In this document: in pieces, positions 44,983-55,840 of the stretch | How positions within the stretch are numbered: the first letter of the stretch is position 1 | Layout: each line of letters opens with the position of its first letter | Translations under genes and position numbers: made by a program | NCBI RefSeq assembly: GCF_001562115.1 | Contig: NZ_CP013926.1 | Span: 3,534,001 to 3,598,000 of the forward strand | DNA: 64,000 nucleotides | Direction of reading: 5' to 3' | Origin: Alteromonas stellipolaris | Lineage (GTDB): Bacteria > Pseudomonadota > Gammaproteobacteria > Enterobacterales > Alteromonadaceae | Notes under the pieces: model-generated | What the model saw: only the letters and a program-made list of their open reading frames with translations | Databases searched by the model: none | What the model was told of the DNA's origin: nothing

Positions 44983-46095
44983 TTAGTCATCCATATCTAT
45001 CGAGACATTCGACAATGTGCCTAAGCTTGACCCATCGTTGGAATCTAGCTTAATCATTAGGCGCAAATCATTAGGAGAATCAGCGTGATGTAATGCTTGG
45101 TCTAAATCAATACTTCCCTCGCGATATAAGTCGTACAACGCCATATCAAAGCTTTGCATTCCTAACTCTTTGCCCTTTTTCATCGCTTCTTTCAAGCTAC
45201 CTATTTCATTACGTTGAATAAGATCGCTCACTAAGGGAGAGTTTAATAGAATTTCAATTGCCGCTACCCGTCCCTCACCGTCTTTGGTTGGAAGAAGCTG
45301 TTGCGCCACGATAGCTTTTATATTTTGGCTTAGGTCAAAACGTAACTTGTCGTGCTGATCTTTTGGCGCTAAGTGCATAATACGCTCAATTGCTTGGTTA
45401 GCATTGTTGGCATGGAGGGTTGCTACGCACAAATGACCCGTATCAGCGAACGACATGGCGTATTCCATTGTCTCCATTGAACGAATTTCACCAATAAGAA
45501 TGACGTCAGGCGCTTGTCTCAGCGAGCTTTTCAATGCATCGTCAAATGAGTGGGTGTCTATGCCTACTTCACGCTGAGTTATCACGCAAGATTTATGCTC
45601 GTGCACAAACTCAATAGGATCTTCAATAGTTAGAATATGTCCGAAAGAATTACTATTTCGGTGGCCGATTAAGGCCGCCAAAGAGGTCGATTTACCTGTA
45701 CCGGTACCTCCTACAAAAAGCACCAAGCCACGTTTTGACATGATGATATCTTTTAGCACCGTGGGTAAACCCAGGTCATCAACCTTAGGTATTTCGGTAA
45801 CAATACGACGTACCACCATCCCAGCTTGATCTCTTTGCCAAAACGCTGAACAACGAAAACGACCTAGGCCTTCTCGTACAATGGCAAAATTACATTCCTT
45901 GGTACTATGAAAAGCCTCTTTTTGCTTTTCATTCATAGCTTCATGAACAAGTGCTAATGCATCTTCGTCATTAAAAGAATTTTCCGAAATGGGGGTTAGC
46001 TTACCGTGCACTTTCGCGCTAACGGGAAAGCCCGCGGTAACGAATAAGTCAGAAGCAGATTTCTCTACCATTTTTTCTAAAAAGCTATCTAACAT
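44983..46095 (-). CDS. pilU: Type IV pilus retraction ATPase PilU
   Basis: PilU is the accessory hexameric ATPase that assists PilT in retracting type IV pili. The 370-residue protein has Walker A GGTGTGKSTSLAAL, the Asp box, Walker B-type PDVILIGEIRSMETMEYA and the His box TGHLCVATLHANNANQA, and ends with the PilU-type NDLRLMIKLDSND. The segment after REVGI reads DTHSF; its codons contain GTGGGTGTC on the plus strand (45550-45558). It follows pilT by nine bases. Confidence 0.95.
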   Translation of the reverse strand: MLDSFLEKMVEKSASDLFVTAGFPVSAKVHGKLTPISENSFNDEDALALVHEAMNEKQKEAFHSTKECNFAIVREGLGRFRCSAFWQRDQAGMVVRRIVTEIPKVDDLGLPTVLKDIIMSKRGLVLFVGGTGTGKSTSLAALIGHRNSNSFGHILTIEDPIEFVHEHKSCVITQREVGIDTHSFDDALKSSLRQAPDVILIGEIRSMETMEYAMSFADTGHLCVATLHANNANQAIERIMHLAPKDQHDKLRFDLSQNIKAIVAQQLLPTKDGEGRVAAIEILLNSPLVSDLIQRNEIGSLKEAMKKGKELGMQSFDMALYDLYREGSIDLDQALHHADSPNDLRLMIKLDSNDGSSLGTLSNVSIDMDD

Positions 46096-46104
46096 TACTC
46101 GTCC

Positions 46105-47148
46105 TTAAAAATTACTCATCGATTGCTTGTCTTTCGATTTAGCAGCGGCGTCTTCTTTAGAAATTGCACCTAGTGCCAACAAACGTTGTAAGCACTGATC
46201 CATAGTTTGCATACCCGTAGCTTGCCCCGTCTGAATAACGGAATACATTTGAGGTACTTTATCTTCACGAATAAGATTTCGAATTGCTGGAATACCTACC
46301 ATGATTTCATGCGCTGCTATTCGCCCTCCCCCCACTTTTTTCAGCAGGGTTTGAGAAATAACTGCCCTCAGTGATTCAGATAACATAGAGCGCACCATCG
46401 CTTTTTCTTCGGCAGGGAACACATCGATAATACGGTCTATGGTTTTAGGGGCAGAGTTAGTATGCAAGGTGCCAAAGACTAGATGCCCCGTTTCCGCAGC
46501 TGAAATGGCCAAGCGAATTGTTTCTAAATCACGTAGCTCACCCACTAATATCACGTCCGGATCTTCACGTAATGCTGAGCGAAGTGCGTTACTAAAAGAG
46601 TGGGTGTCTCGATGGACTTCTCGTTGATTTACTAAACTCAATTTATTTTCGTGTACAAACTCGATAGGATCTTCAATAGTGAGAATGTGCTCGCGCTTGT
46701 GCGAATTGATATGATCAACCATCGCGGCAAGGGTTGTACTCTTACCCGACCCCGTGGCGCCGGTGACTAGAACTATTCCGGTAGGTTGGTTGATTATTTC
46801 TTTGAATATTTCAGGTGCACCTAAATCATCAAGGGTAAGGACCGTGTTGGGGATAGTTCGAAGCACTGCTGCTGCACCGCGATTTTGTACAAAAGCATTT
46901 ACACGAAACCTCGACAAGCCACTAATTTCGAATGAGAAATCGGTTTCCAAGTTCTCTTCGTATTCTTTACGTTGCATGTCATTCATTATTTCATAAATAA
47001 GTGCATGGACTTGTTTATGATCTAATGCGGGTACATTAAGCTTACGCATTTCTCCGTCTACGCGGATAAGAGGTGGCAGACCTGCTGATAAGTGCAAATC
47101 TGACGCTTTATTTTTAACGCTGAAAGCCAAAAGTTCGGTAATATCCAC
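46105..47148 (-). CDS. pilT: Type IV pilus retraction ATPase PilT
   Basis: PilT is the main retraction motor of type IV pili, a cytoplasmic hexamer acting on the inner membrane platform. The 347-residue protein has ASDLHLSAGLPPLIRVDG, Walker A GATGSGKSTTLAAM, PDVILVGELRDLETIRLA, TGHLVFGTLHTNSAPKTIDR and the AIRNLIRE retraction motif. The start is GTG with a GAGGAG ribosome binding site. It is divergent from yggS with only 24 bases between starts, so the promoters must overlap coding sequence. It too reads DTHSF where P. aeruginosa PilT, from memory, reads DTLGF (word at 46600-46608). Confidence 0.97.
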   Translation of the reverse strand: MDITELLAFSVKNKASDLHLSAGLPPLIRVDGEMRKLNVPALDHKQVHALIYEIMNDMQRKEYEENLETDFSFEISGLSRFRVNAFVQNRGAAAVLRTIPNTVLTLDDLGAPEIFKEIINQPTGIVLVTGATGSGKSTTLAAMVDHINSHKREHILTIEDPIEFVHENKLSLVNQREVHRDTHSFSNALRSALREDPDVILVGELRDLETIRLAISAAETGHLVFGTLHTNSAPKTIDRIIDVFPAEEKAMVRSMLSESLRAVISQTLLKKVGGGRIAAHEIMVGIPAIRNLIREDKVPQMYSVIQTGQATGMQTMDQCLQRLLALGAISKEDAAAKSKDKQSMSNF

Positions 47149-47172
47149 AACAACTCCTCAAAAAGGTGAATA

Positions 47173-47859
47173 ATGCAAACAATAGCAGAAAGACTCAATA
47201 GTGCACGACAGGATGTGAGCCTAGCTACTGCCAGCGCTAATCGTCCACCAAATTCAGTTAAATTGCTAGCCGTGAGCAAAACTAAACCGGTATCGGATAT
47301 TATGGCAGCGTATGAAGAGGGACAACGTACATTCGGCGAAAACTATATACAAGAAGGTGTAGATAAAATACAGCAACTGTCTGCACTTATCGATGTTGAA
47401 TGGCATATGATAGGCCCTATTCAATCGAACAAGACAAAAGTAGTAGCCGAGCATTTCGATTGGGTCCAATCCGTTGACAGGGAAAAAATAGCCCGTCGTT
47501 TGAATGACCAACGCCCAGCGAATATGGCGCCTCTGAATGTGTGTATTCAAGTGAATATCGATGATGAAGCGAGCAAGTCAGGTGTAAAACCTGAAGAGGT
47601 AGATGAACTAGTACGCTTTATTAGCCAGCAAGACAAGCTTTGCTTACGTGGGCTAATGGCAATTCCAAAAGCAAACCCAGACAGCCATGAACAAGCGCAA
47701 AGCCTCAGTGCTTTAAAGGAATTGTTCGACCGATACCATACAAACTTGACCAATTTTGATACCCTGTCCGTAGGAATGAGCAGTGATATGCAAAGCGCCA
47801 TCGCTCATGGGTCTACCATGGTAAGAATTGGCACCGCTATCTTTGGCTCACGCGACTAG
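47173..47859 (+). CDS. yggS: Pyridoxal phosphate homeostasis protein YggS (PLPHP)
   Basis: This is a fold-type III PLP-binding protein that controls free vitamin B6 and amino acid homeostasis. It has no known catalysis. The 228-residue protein has the PLP lysine K36 in LLAVSKTKPV, GENYIQEGVDKI, HMIGPIQSNKTK and the phosphate-binding end LSVGMSSDMQSAI with VRIGTAIFG. It is followed by proC and yggT, the conserved yggS-proC-yggT order next to pilT. Confidence 0.97.
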   Translation: MQTIAERLNSARQDVSLATASANRPPNSVKLLAVSKTKPVSDIMAAYEEGQRTFGENYIQEGVDKIQQLSALIDVEWHMIGPIQSNKTKVVAEHFDWVQSVDREKIARRLNDQRPANMAPLNVCIQVNIDDEASKSGVKPEEVDELVRFISQQDKLCLRGLMAIPKANPDSHEQAQSLSALKELFDRYHTNLTNFDTLSVGMSSDMQSAIAHGSTMVRIGTAIFGSRD

Positions 47860-47915
47860 TTCCTACTATTTTTTACTGAACACTGTTCGTTTTTTCAACT
47901 TACAATAGGATTCAT

Positions 47916-48737
47916 ATGCAACAAAAGAAATTGGCATTTATAGGCGCGGGCAACATGAGCCGCAGCATTATTAGTGGTTTAATTCAGTCTGGCTACGATA
48001 AGACACGCATCTTAGCGAGCAACCCGTCTACTCCGAAACTCGATAAGTTAAAAGAAGAATTCGGTATTCAAATTACCCAATCTAATGATGAAGCCTGCCA
48101 GTTTGCAGATGCTATTGTGCTAGCCGTGAAGCCCCAAATGATGGGTGATATGTGCGCAGACCTTCAGCAGAACAACGATTTATCTGGCAAGCTATTTCTT
48201 AGTATTGCAGCTGGGTTGCCCGTTTCTCGTTTACAAGAAATGTTAGGTGGCGAATATCCGGTTGTTCGTATTATGCCAAATACGCCAAGCCTACTTAGTA
48301 AGGGTATGTCGGGCATGTACGCAGATAACACCGTGTCAGAAGACGACAGAACTTACGTTGATGATGTGATGAATAGCGTAGGTGAAACGGTATGGGTTGA
48401 AGAGGAAGATGGAATTAACGGCGTTATCGCCGCGGCAGGCAGCAGCCCAGCCTATTTCTTCTTGTTTTTACAAGCCATGCAAGACGAAGCCATAAACATG
48501 GGCTTCGATAAAGCCCAATCCCGTTTGATGGTACAACAAGCTATGTTGGGCGCTGCTGAAATGGTTTGTCACAATCCTGACCTTGAATTAAGTGAGCTTC
48601 GTGCCCAAGTTACTTCTAAGGGCGGCACCACGGCCGCGGCAGTCAATACCTTAATTGATCAAGGTTTGAGTGATATCGTAAGTAACGCGATGCGCGCTGC
48701 GGTAGCTCGCGCTGAAGAAATGGCAAAACAGCTTTAA
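47916..48737 (+). CDS. proC: Pyrroline-5-carboxylate reductase ProC
   Basis: ProC reduces pyrroline-5-carboxylate to proline with NAD(P)H, the last step of proline synthesis. The 273-residue protein has the Rossmann start LAFIGAGNMSRSIISGLIQSG, VVRIMPNTPSLLSKGM, AAAGSSPAYFFLFLQAM and the C-terminal QVTSKGGTTAAAVNTL motif. It starts 56 bases after yggS. Confidence 0.97.
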   Translation: MQQKKLAFIGAGNMSRSIISGLIQSGYDKTRILASNPSTPKLDKLKEEFGIQITQSNDEACQFADAIVLAVKPQMMGDMCADLQQNNDLSGKLFLSIAAGLPVSRLQEMLGGEYPVVRIMPNTPSLLSKGMSGMYADNTVSEDDRTYVDDVMNSVGETVWVEEEDGINGVIAAAGSSPAYFFLFLQAMQDEAINMGFDKAQSRLMVQQAMLGAAEMVCHNPDLELSELRAQVTSKGGTTAAAVNTLIDQGLSDIVSNAMRAAVARAEEMAKQL

Positions 48738-48758
48738 CGTTTTTAGGAACATCAAAAC

Positions 48759-49298
48759 ATGAATGCAACGGTTTTTCTGGTAGATACACTATTTGGTTTG
48801 TATTTAATGGTGGTTGTCTTACGCCTATGGTTGCAACTGGTTAGGGCTGATTTTTATAACCCTATGAGCCAGTTTATCGTAAAGGCCACGCACCCTCTTG
48901 TGGGGCCGTTGCGCAGATTAATTCCTTCGATTGGCCGCTTCGACACGGCTACCTTCGTGCTAGCGCTGGTTGTTGCGGCGTTGAAAATAATTACGCTTTC
49001 ACTGATGGTTGGTGGGAGTTTGAATCCTGTGGGCATCATAATCGTTGCGCTGATTGAAGTAGTAAAAGAAACCCTTTCTATCATGTTCTGGGTGTTAATT
49101 TTACGCGCGATTCTAAGTTGGGTATCGCAAGGCCAAACGCCTATCGACTACCTTCTTTATCAACTTACTGAGCCGTTCTTAGCCCCCATTAGAAAAGTTA
49201 TACCGCCATTAGGTGGTCTAGACCTATCAGTGCTGATTGCCATTATTGGGCTACAGTTTTTACAATTGCTACTTCAAGACACATTCAGGTTCTTTTAA
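48759..49298 (+). CDS. yggT: YggT family membrane protein
   Basis: The 179-residue protein has two copies of the YggT domain: MVVVLRLWLQLVRADFYNPM to PLRRLIPSIG, and FWVLILRAILSWVSQG to PIRKVIPPLGG. Each has two membrane helices ending in a conserved Pro-rich P-x-R-x-x-x-P motif. It is an inner membrane protein. The E. coli homologue is linked to osmotic tolerance, but its function is not settled. It follows proC by 21 bases. Confidence 0.95.
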   Translation: MNATVFLVDTLFGLYLMVVVLRLWLQLVRADFYNPMSQFIVKATHPLVGPLRRLIPSIGRFDTATFVLALVVAALKIITLSLMVGGSLNPVGIIIVALIEVVKETLSIMFWVLILRAILSWVSQGQTPIDYLLYQLTEPFLAPIRKVIPPLGGLDLSVLIAIIGLQFLQLLLQDTFRFF

Positions 49299-49320
49299 GC
49301 TGAATCTGCGGAGTGATAAG

Positions 49321-49761
49321 ATGAAAAAAATCAGTACATTACTTTTTGGTTTATTGGGTAGTTTATTACTTATTATAAGTAGTGCAGCACACGCCGAGCA
49401 AAAGCAACAACTAGGCGAATGGGATGTGCATTACATGGTAGTGAGTACTCCCTTTCTTACCCCGGAAGTTGCGGCCTCTTATGGCATAGTTCGTAGTAAG
49501 TTTAACGCCCTGGTCAATATTTCTGTCCTAGATGCCGTAACCGGAACCGCTCAACGCGTATCTGTTTCAGGTACTGCCAAAAACTTGATAGGCACCACTA
49601 AGACACTCACCTTTAAGAAGGTAGAAGAAGGCGATGCAATTTACTACCTAGCGGTGCTGCCTTTTAGAGACAGAGAAAACTACAGGTTTAGTATTGATGT
49701 TCAACGCGGAAATACTATGCAAACCTTGAATTTTAAACAAGAAATGTTTGTTGATAGTTAG
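49321..49761 (+). CDS. Exported DUF4426 protein
   Basis: The 146-residue protein has a signal peptide ending HAEQ (about residue 24), followed by a beta-rich domain with LGEWDVHYMVVSTPFLTPEVA and the terminal NYRFSIDVQRGN and FKQEMFVDS, typical of DUF4426. It is probably periplasmic, function unknown. The family commonly follows yggT in this order. A longer frame starts inside yggT, but the ATG at 49321 has a GGAGTG ribosome binding site and a proper signal peptide. Confidence 0.9.
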   Translation: MKKISTLLFGLLGSLLLIISSAAHAEQKQQLGEWDVHYMVVSTPFLTPEVAASYGIVRSKFNALVNISVLDAVTGTAQRVSVSGTAKNLIGTTKTLTFKKVEEGDAIYYLAVLPFRDRENYRFSIDVQRGNTMQTLNFKQEMFVDS

Positions 49762-49810
49762 GGTTTAAAGTAAGCGTGAAGCATATAAATGTGATTGTGT
49801 AAAAACCTCA

Positions 49811-49838
49811 AAGGGCGATTGAAAATTCGCCTTTTTTT
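49811..49838 (+). terminator. Intrinsic terminator after the DUF4426 gene
   Basis: GGGCGA and TTCGCC form a short GC stem around a loop TTGAAAA-type sequence, followed by seven T residues, 50 bases after the DUF4426 stop. It closes the yggS-proC-yggT-DUF4426 operon. Confidence 0.75.
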
Positions 49839-49844
49839 ATGCGC

Positions 49845-49881
49845 GCTAAAAGTTTGGACGCTAAAAGTTTGGACACCCACC
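49845..49881 (+). repeat. 15-bp direct duplication ending in TGGACACCCACC, upstream of the RAYT-like gene
   Basis: GCTAAAAGTTTGGAC occurs twice in tandem (49845-49859 and 49860-49874). The second copy continues into the dispersed word TGGACACCCACC (49870-49881). It lies between the DUF4426 terminator and the start of the IS200-like transposase gene, about 80 bases upstream. Confidence 0.85.
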
Positions 49882-49961
49882 CGAACTATCCTCTTGTTCA
49901 GTATATTTAACCTGAAATGTAGCTCAGTATCATTATCACTATTTTGAAATTGAGCTCCATT

Positions 49962-50900
49962 ATGCCAAGCCCTAGAAAGTCACTAATCTGTTTACAGAAC
50001 ACGCCCTACTATCACTGCGTATCTCGGTGTGTGAGGCGAGCATTTTTGTGTGGTAAAGACCGTTATTCGGGGAAGAGCTACGAGCATAGGCGCCAGTGGG
50101 TTGAAGATAGGCTCATAACGCTAACAAGCGTATTTTCAATTGATGTATGTGCTTATGCGGTAATGAGTAACCATACCCACTTGGTATTACATGTAGATAG
50201 AAACGAAGCGTTGTCGTGGACCACCGAGGAAGTATTGAGGCGTTGGCATTCACTACATAAGGGCACTGTATTAACCCAGCAATATATGCAGCCCGCACAG
50301 CGAGCTTCGCTTACAGAAGCTCAGATAACGACCATCATATCGACAGCAAATATATATAGACAACGGTTGTACGATATCAGTTGGTTTATGAGGTTACTGA
50401 ATGAGTTTATTGCTCGTGAAGCTAACAAGGAGGATGAGTGCACTGGACGTTTTTGGGAAGGAAGATTTAAATCGCAGGCTCTACTTGATGAAGCCGCATT
50501 GGTGGCATGTATGGCCTACGTAGATTTGAATCCACTACGCGTGGGACTTTCAAAAACGCCAGAAACATCTGAATTCACCAGCATTAAGCATCGAATAGAG
50601 GCAGTGCAACTTGGGGGGCAACCTAAGTTCCTTAAACCATTAGTGGGAAACGCTTCGCAAGCTTTGAAAGGGTTGCCTTTTAATTTAGCTGATTACTTAA
50701 CCTTGGTCGATGAAACTGCTAGGCAAATTAGCACAGGTAAATCCGGTTACGTACTCCACAATACCTCGCCAATTATACAACGCACCGGCTTATCGCAAAT
50801 AAACTGGAATAGTATGGTCGTTGGGATTGAAGATATCTTTTCAAACTCTATTGGCCTTTCAATTGCCCAGCGAAGGCTAGCCCTCTCTAGAGCGGGTTGA
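49962..50900 (+). CDS. IS200-like Y1 transposase, REP-associated tyrosine transposase (RAYT) type
   Basis: The 312-residue protein has the Y1/HUH nuclease fold: NTPYYHCVSRCVRRAFLCG near the start, the metal-binding HUH motif NHTHLVLHVD (H71, H73), and tyrosines Y132 and Y137 in IYRQRLYDISWF as candidate nucleophiles. The GRFWEGRFKSQALLDEAAL and YVDLNPLRVGL signatures follow. RAYTs are usually single-copy, lack classical insertion-sequence ends and are thought to mobilise short REP-type repeats. A frame opens at a TTG six codons upstream, but the ATG at 49962 is a better start. There is no accessory tnpB. The gene looks intact. Confidence 0.88.
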   Translation: MPSPRKSLICLQNTPYYHCVSRCVRRAFLCGKDRYSGKSYEHRRQWVEDRLITLTSVFSIDVCAYAVMSNHTHLVLHVDRNEALSWTTEEVLRRWHSLHKGTVLTQQYMQPAQRASLTEAQITTIISTANIYRQRLYDISWFMRLLNEFIAREANKEDECTGRFWEGRFKSQALLDEAALVACMAYVDLNPLRVGLSKTPETSEFTSIKHRIEAVQLGGQPKFLKPLVGNASQALKGLPFNLADYLTLVDETARQISTGKSGYVLHNTSPIIQRTGLSQINWNSMVVGIEDIFSNSIGLSIAQRRLALSRAG

Positions 50901-53269
<2,369 letters not shown>

Positions 53270-53284
53270 AGATTAGTATTTAAA

Positions 53285-53295
53285 GGTGGGTGTCT
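53285..53295 (+). repeat. Single copy of GGTGGGTGTCT after fadH
   Basis: One copy of the dispersed word lies 16 bases after the fadH stop, before the terminator palindrome. Confidence 0.8.
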
Positions 53296-53314
53296 CAGTT
53301 TAGCTTTATAAAAA

Positions 53315-53342
53315 AGAAGGGAAGCTAATTAGCTTCCCTTCT
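53315..53342. terminator. Bidirectional terminator between fadH and the VOC gene
   Basis: A perfect 28-base palindrome (AGAAGGGAAGCTAA and its complement) lies between two convergent genes and is flanked by A and T tracts. Confidence 0.85.
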
Positions 53343-53362
53343 CTATATTTCTTATATTTTTA

Positions 53363-53698
53363 CTAGAATTGGTCGAACATGATGGTGTTCCCATCAGGAT
53401 CTTTCACTACGCAATGCCCTGGCCCCTCTTCGCCTTTGACTGGCACATCTATTTCAATGCCTTTGTCCATTAAGCGCTGCTCGAGTTCGCGCACGTCAGC
53501 GGGGTTGAAGGTTAAAATATTGCCTTCAAACATGCCCTCGAACAAACCAATCATGGTTTGACCACTTTTCATGATAACCCACTTTTCTTCTACAGAGCCG
53601 CATGACGGCATTGCCTCAAAACCGAGTGTTTCATAAAACGTTTTCGAGATGGCAATATCACTGACCGCTAAACTTAACGAAAAAAGCCCAGGTTGCAC
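53363..53698 (-). CDS. VOC-fold (glyoxalase-like) protein
   Basis: The 111-residue protein has one vicinal-oxygen-chelate module pair: LFSLSLAVSDIAISKTFYETLGFE at the start and GHCVVKDPDGNTIMFDQF at the end. It is short and resembles the glyoxalase/bleomycin-resistance superfamily. Substrate unknown. The start is GTG with a GGAG ribosome binding site eight bases upstream. It stands alone. Confidence 0.88.
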   Translation of the reverse strand: MQPGLFSLSLAVSDIAISKTFYETLGFEAMPSCGSVEEKWVIMKSGQTMIGLFEGMFEGNILTFNPADVRELEQRLMDKGIEIDVPVKGEEGPGHCVVKDPDGNTIMFDQF

Positions 53699-53800
53699 TG
53701 TGTTCTCCTAAGAACCTAACAGAATGAATTACATACTGTAGATAAGTGCGCGAGCAAGATCACGGCAACTGGTCGCAAAACGTTCAATTTTTACGCTATA

Positions 53801-55336
53801 TTAGTGCTGCCACTCTTTCGTCAGCACAACCGCTTCATCGCCCTCTACCTTCACTTCTTTGCGCGACTCTTGGCCTTGGCTGTCTACCGCATAAAACTCG
53901 TAAACAGTTATGCCAGTGCCATGCTGAATACTCTCAATGATGCGTTTGGCTTCGAAATCAGGTGAAGATTGTTTTAAAGCCCCACTAACATTCTCAGGCA
54001 ACTGCGACCACACTAGGTCTCTTTGTACTTCTACAACTGTCCATTCGTCAGCCACTTGTAACATATCAAACTCAATTTCTTTGCCATCGACCAATACACC
54101 TTCAACATCAAGATAAGTCTTGCCATGCTTTAGCTCTTTTTCCACTTCATTTGCTGTGAAAGATGGCTCAATAGCTTTGATAGCAGTTAACGCATTGGCT
54201 GGAATGTCACTAACATTCATACTTACTTTTTGGTTTAGCGTAGCACCAATTTTGGCTTTTTCACCATGATTGGCTTTTGGCGCAACGCTCTCTCCTACTT
54301 CTAACCGCGTGAACGTTACACTGGCGTAATCACCATTAGCTTTATCTTCTGCCCAATTTCCTGTACCAAGACACGCAGGGTACCAAAAACCTGGGTCATC
54401 TTTGGTGCTACATTGGTTATAGGCTCCTGCTTTGAAATAGTTCCAATCCAACGTATACCCATAAGGGTGATCGTGCTTATCTAACTTACCGTAAGCATCT
54501 ACACCGTTAGCGAGGTTAATTTTGTATTCAACGGTTTCATGCCCCTCGGCTTCAAAGGTTAAATACATCACATCACCATGCACATTTACTACGTAGCTTA
54601 ATGCTTCGCCTAACGCTAGCCCAGCTTCACCAGGATCTTCTGGATTCGTCCATAAATTGCCCCATACCGGATAAGCAATATCTCTTCGATTAGCATCATC
54701 TTTCGGAAGATTACGTTCATAAGTCCAAAATACCGAGCCTTTTTCATGGTTAGGCCATTTTTTATAATAAATTTTAAGCGGTTCGTTGCCCCAACCAAAA
54801 CCTTGTACCTTTTTTTCCCATTTGCTGGCATGTATCTGACCAATAACCACGGAATAAGCGGGCGCTTTTTCAGGGTATTTAGCACGAAGAGCAACATGAT
54901 TCACTTTTAACGTAGCTTCCATCTTGCCGCCTATTCGTCCAAAACGTTTCGCAATAGGGTTACTAGCTACAGTGAAATTGTTCTTTGGCGACTTAGTTTT
55001 AATTCGTGTACTTTTTCCACGTAACATATGACGCAGTTCACTTCGCGTATTGCTTGAATTCGCGGTTGTCAGCGCTTTGTTTGGAGACGTGAATACCATA
55101 CCGCCATTTTCGTCTATGTAGAAAAAGTCAGGATGGGAAAAATCTTGGATATCTTTAACTGACACACTATCCGGCTTCCCATCATTATTTTCATCGGTCG
55201 GCAACGTAATGTTCCACTCACTCAAATCAAATTTATCAGCGGGAACGTCATCCGCAATAGCACCAACACTGAATACTGAAAGTAGGAGCAACATAGCCGC
55301 ATTGCTGCGATTTACTCGCTGAGGAAAAGCTCTCAT
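53801..55336 (-). CDS. PL7 alginate lyase with C-terminal PepSY-like repeats
   Basis: This exported polysaccharide lyase probably cleaves alginate by beta-elimination. The 511-residue protein has a signal peptide (cleavage near SVGAIA, about residue 28). The PL7 jelly-roll domain (about 33-350) carries all three signature motifs: R-S-E-L-R at 98-102, Q-I-H at 167-169 and YFKAGAYNQ at 300-308. The last 135 residues hold two related segments (about 376-430, SDIPANALTAIKAIEPSFTA; about 440-511, SQLPENVSGALKQSSPDFEA) that look like PepSY/PepSY-like repeats. I do not know this combination as a standard one. The frame extends 26 codons upstream, but the ATG at 55336 has an AGAGG ribosome binding site and a proper signal peptide. 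Confidence 0.9.
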   Translation of the reverse strand: MRAFPQRVNRSNAAMLLLLSVFSVGAIADDVPADKFDLSEWNITLPTDENNDGKPDSVSVKDIQDFSHPDFFYIDENGGMVFTSPNKALTTANSSNTRSELRHMLRGKSTRIKTKSPKNNFTVASNPIAKRFGRIGGKMEATLKVNHVALRAKYPEKAPAYSVVIGQIHASKWEKKVQGFGWGNEPLKIYYKKWPNHEKGSVFWTYERNLPKDDANRRDIAYPVWGNLWTNPEDPGEAGLALGEALSYVVNVHGDVMYLTFEAEGHETVEYKINLANGVDAYGKLDKHDHPYGYTLDWNYFKAGAYNQCSTKDDPGFWYPACLGTGNWAEDKANGDYASVTFTRLEVGESVAPKANHGEKAKIGATLNQKVSMNVSDIPANALTAIKAIEPSFTANEVEKELKHGKTYLDVEGVLVDGKEIEFDMLQVADEWTVVEVQRDLVWSQLPENVSGALKQSSPDFEAKRIIESIQHGTGITVYEFYAVDSQGQESRKEVKVEGDEAVVLTKEWQH

Positions 55337-55840
55337 AAAAAACCTCTGTAATAATATGTTAAGCGTACTTCTTATGCGGTACTTGCTTGATACATACCTC
55401 CCCCTTAAAAACAACCTATGGCATTACCAATAAACCATCAGGAGCGCTTTTAGGAACGGATTTAAAATACCAGAAAACATTACCAACCAAGAATTAATGT
55501 AATACCAATTTAACATTCAAACAATTTAATTACAAAATACTTTCATTTTATTCATTAGATTGTGGAGAACGATTGCTCAATATGTAGTGATGAAATGTAA
55601 AGGAGGGTTCGATATTGAAAATATGTGGGTGTCCATGAACGAAACACTGGCACGTAGGATGTCGATAGGTGGGTGTCCATGAACGAAACAATTTTGCTTA
55701 AAGTGTCTAATTACCCACTAATTGCGGCTTATCTGCAACTTAGTTGTTCGCGACAACCTTTATACTAGCTCGAACAAGCACTTATATAAGCCTTAATACT
55801 GACGTGAAAAAGTCACTTATGTTGAAACTAGGAGGGCGTG
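55337..55840. other. Intergenic region upstream of the alginate lyase and csaA-like genes
   Basis: This 504-base gap separates divergent genes. Near the lyase side, ATTACCAA-type words recur (around 55420, 55480 and 55500) and could be operator half-sites, but they are not regular. Near the other side lies the tandem repeat at 55625-55690. No gene is visible. Confidence 0.4.
55625..55690 (+). repeat. Two 22-bp identical direct repeats, 44 bp apart, starting GTGGGTGTCC
   Basis: GTGGGTGTCCATGAACGAAA plus two further bases occurs at 55625-55646 and again at 55669-55690. These are the longest identical copies of the dispersed word in the window. The copies in the cusC-like gene share the extended consensus GTGGGTGTCCATNNNYGAA. 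Confidence 0.92.

Noticed and set aside
49237..49320. 28-residue extension of the DUF4426 protein into yggT
   Set aside because: It would hide the signal peptide. The ATG at 49321 has its own ribosome binding site.
55624..55680. Short frame beginning ATGTGGGTGTCC across the 44-bp repeat
   Set aside because: Only 19 codons, made of repeat sequence and without a ribosome binding site.
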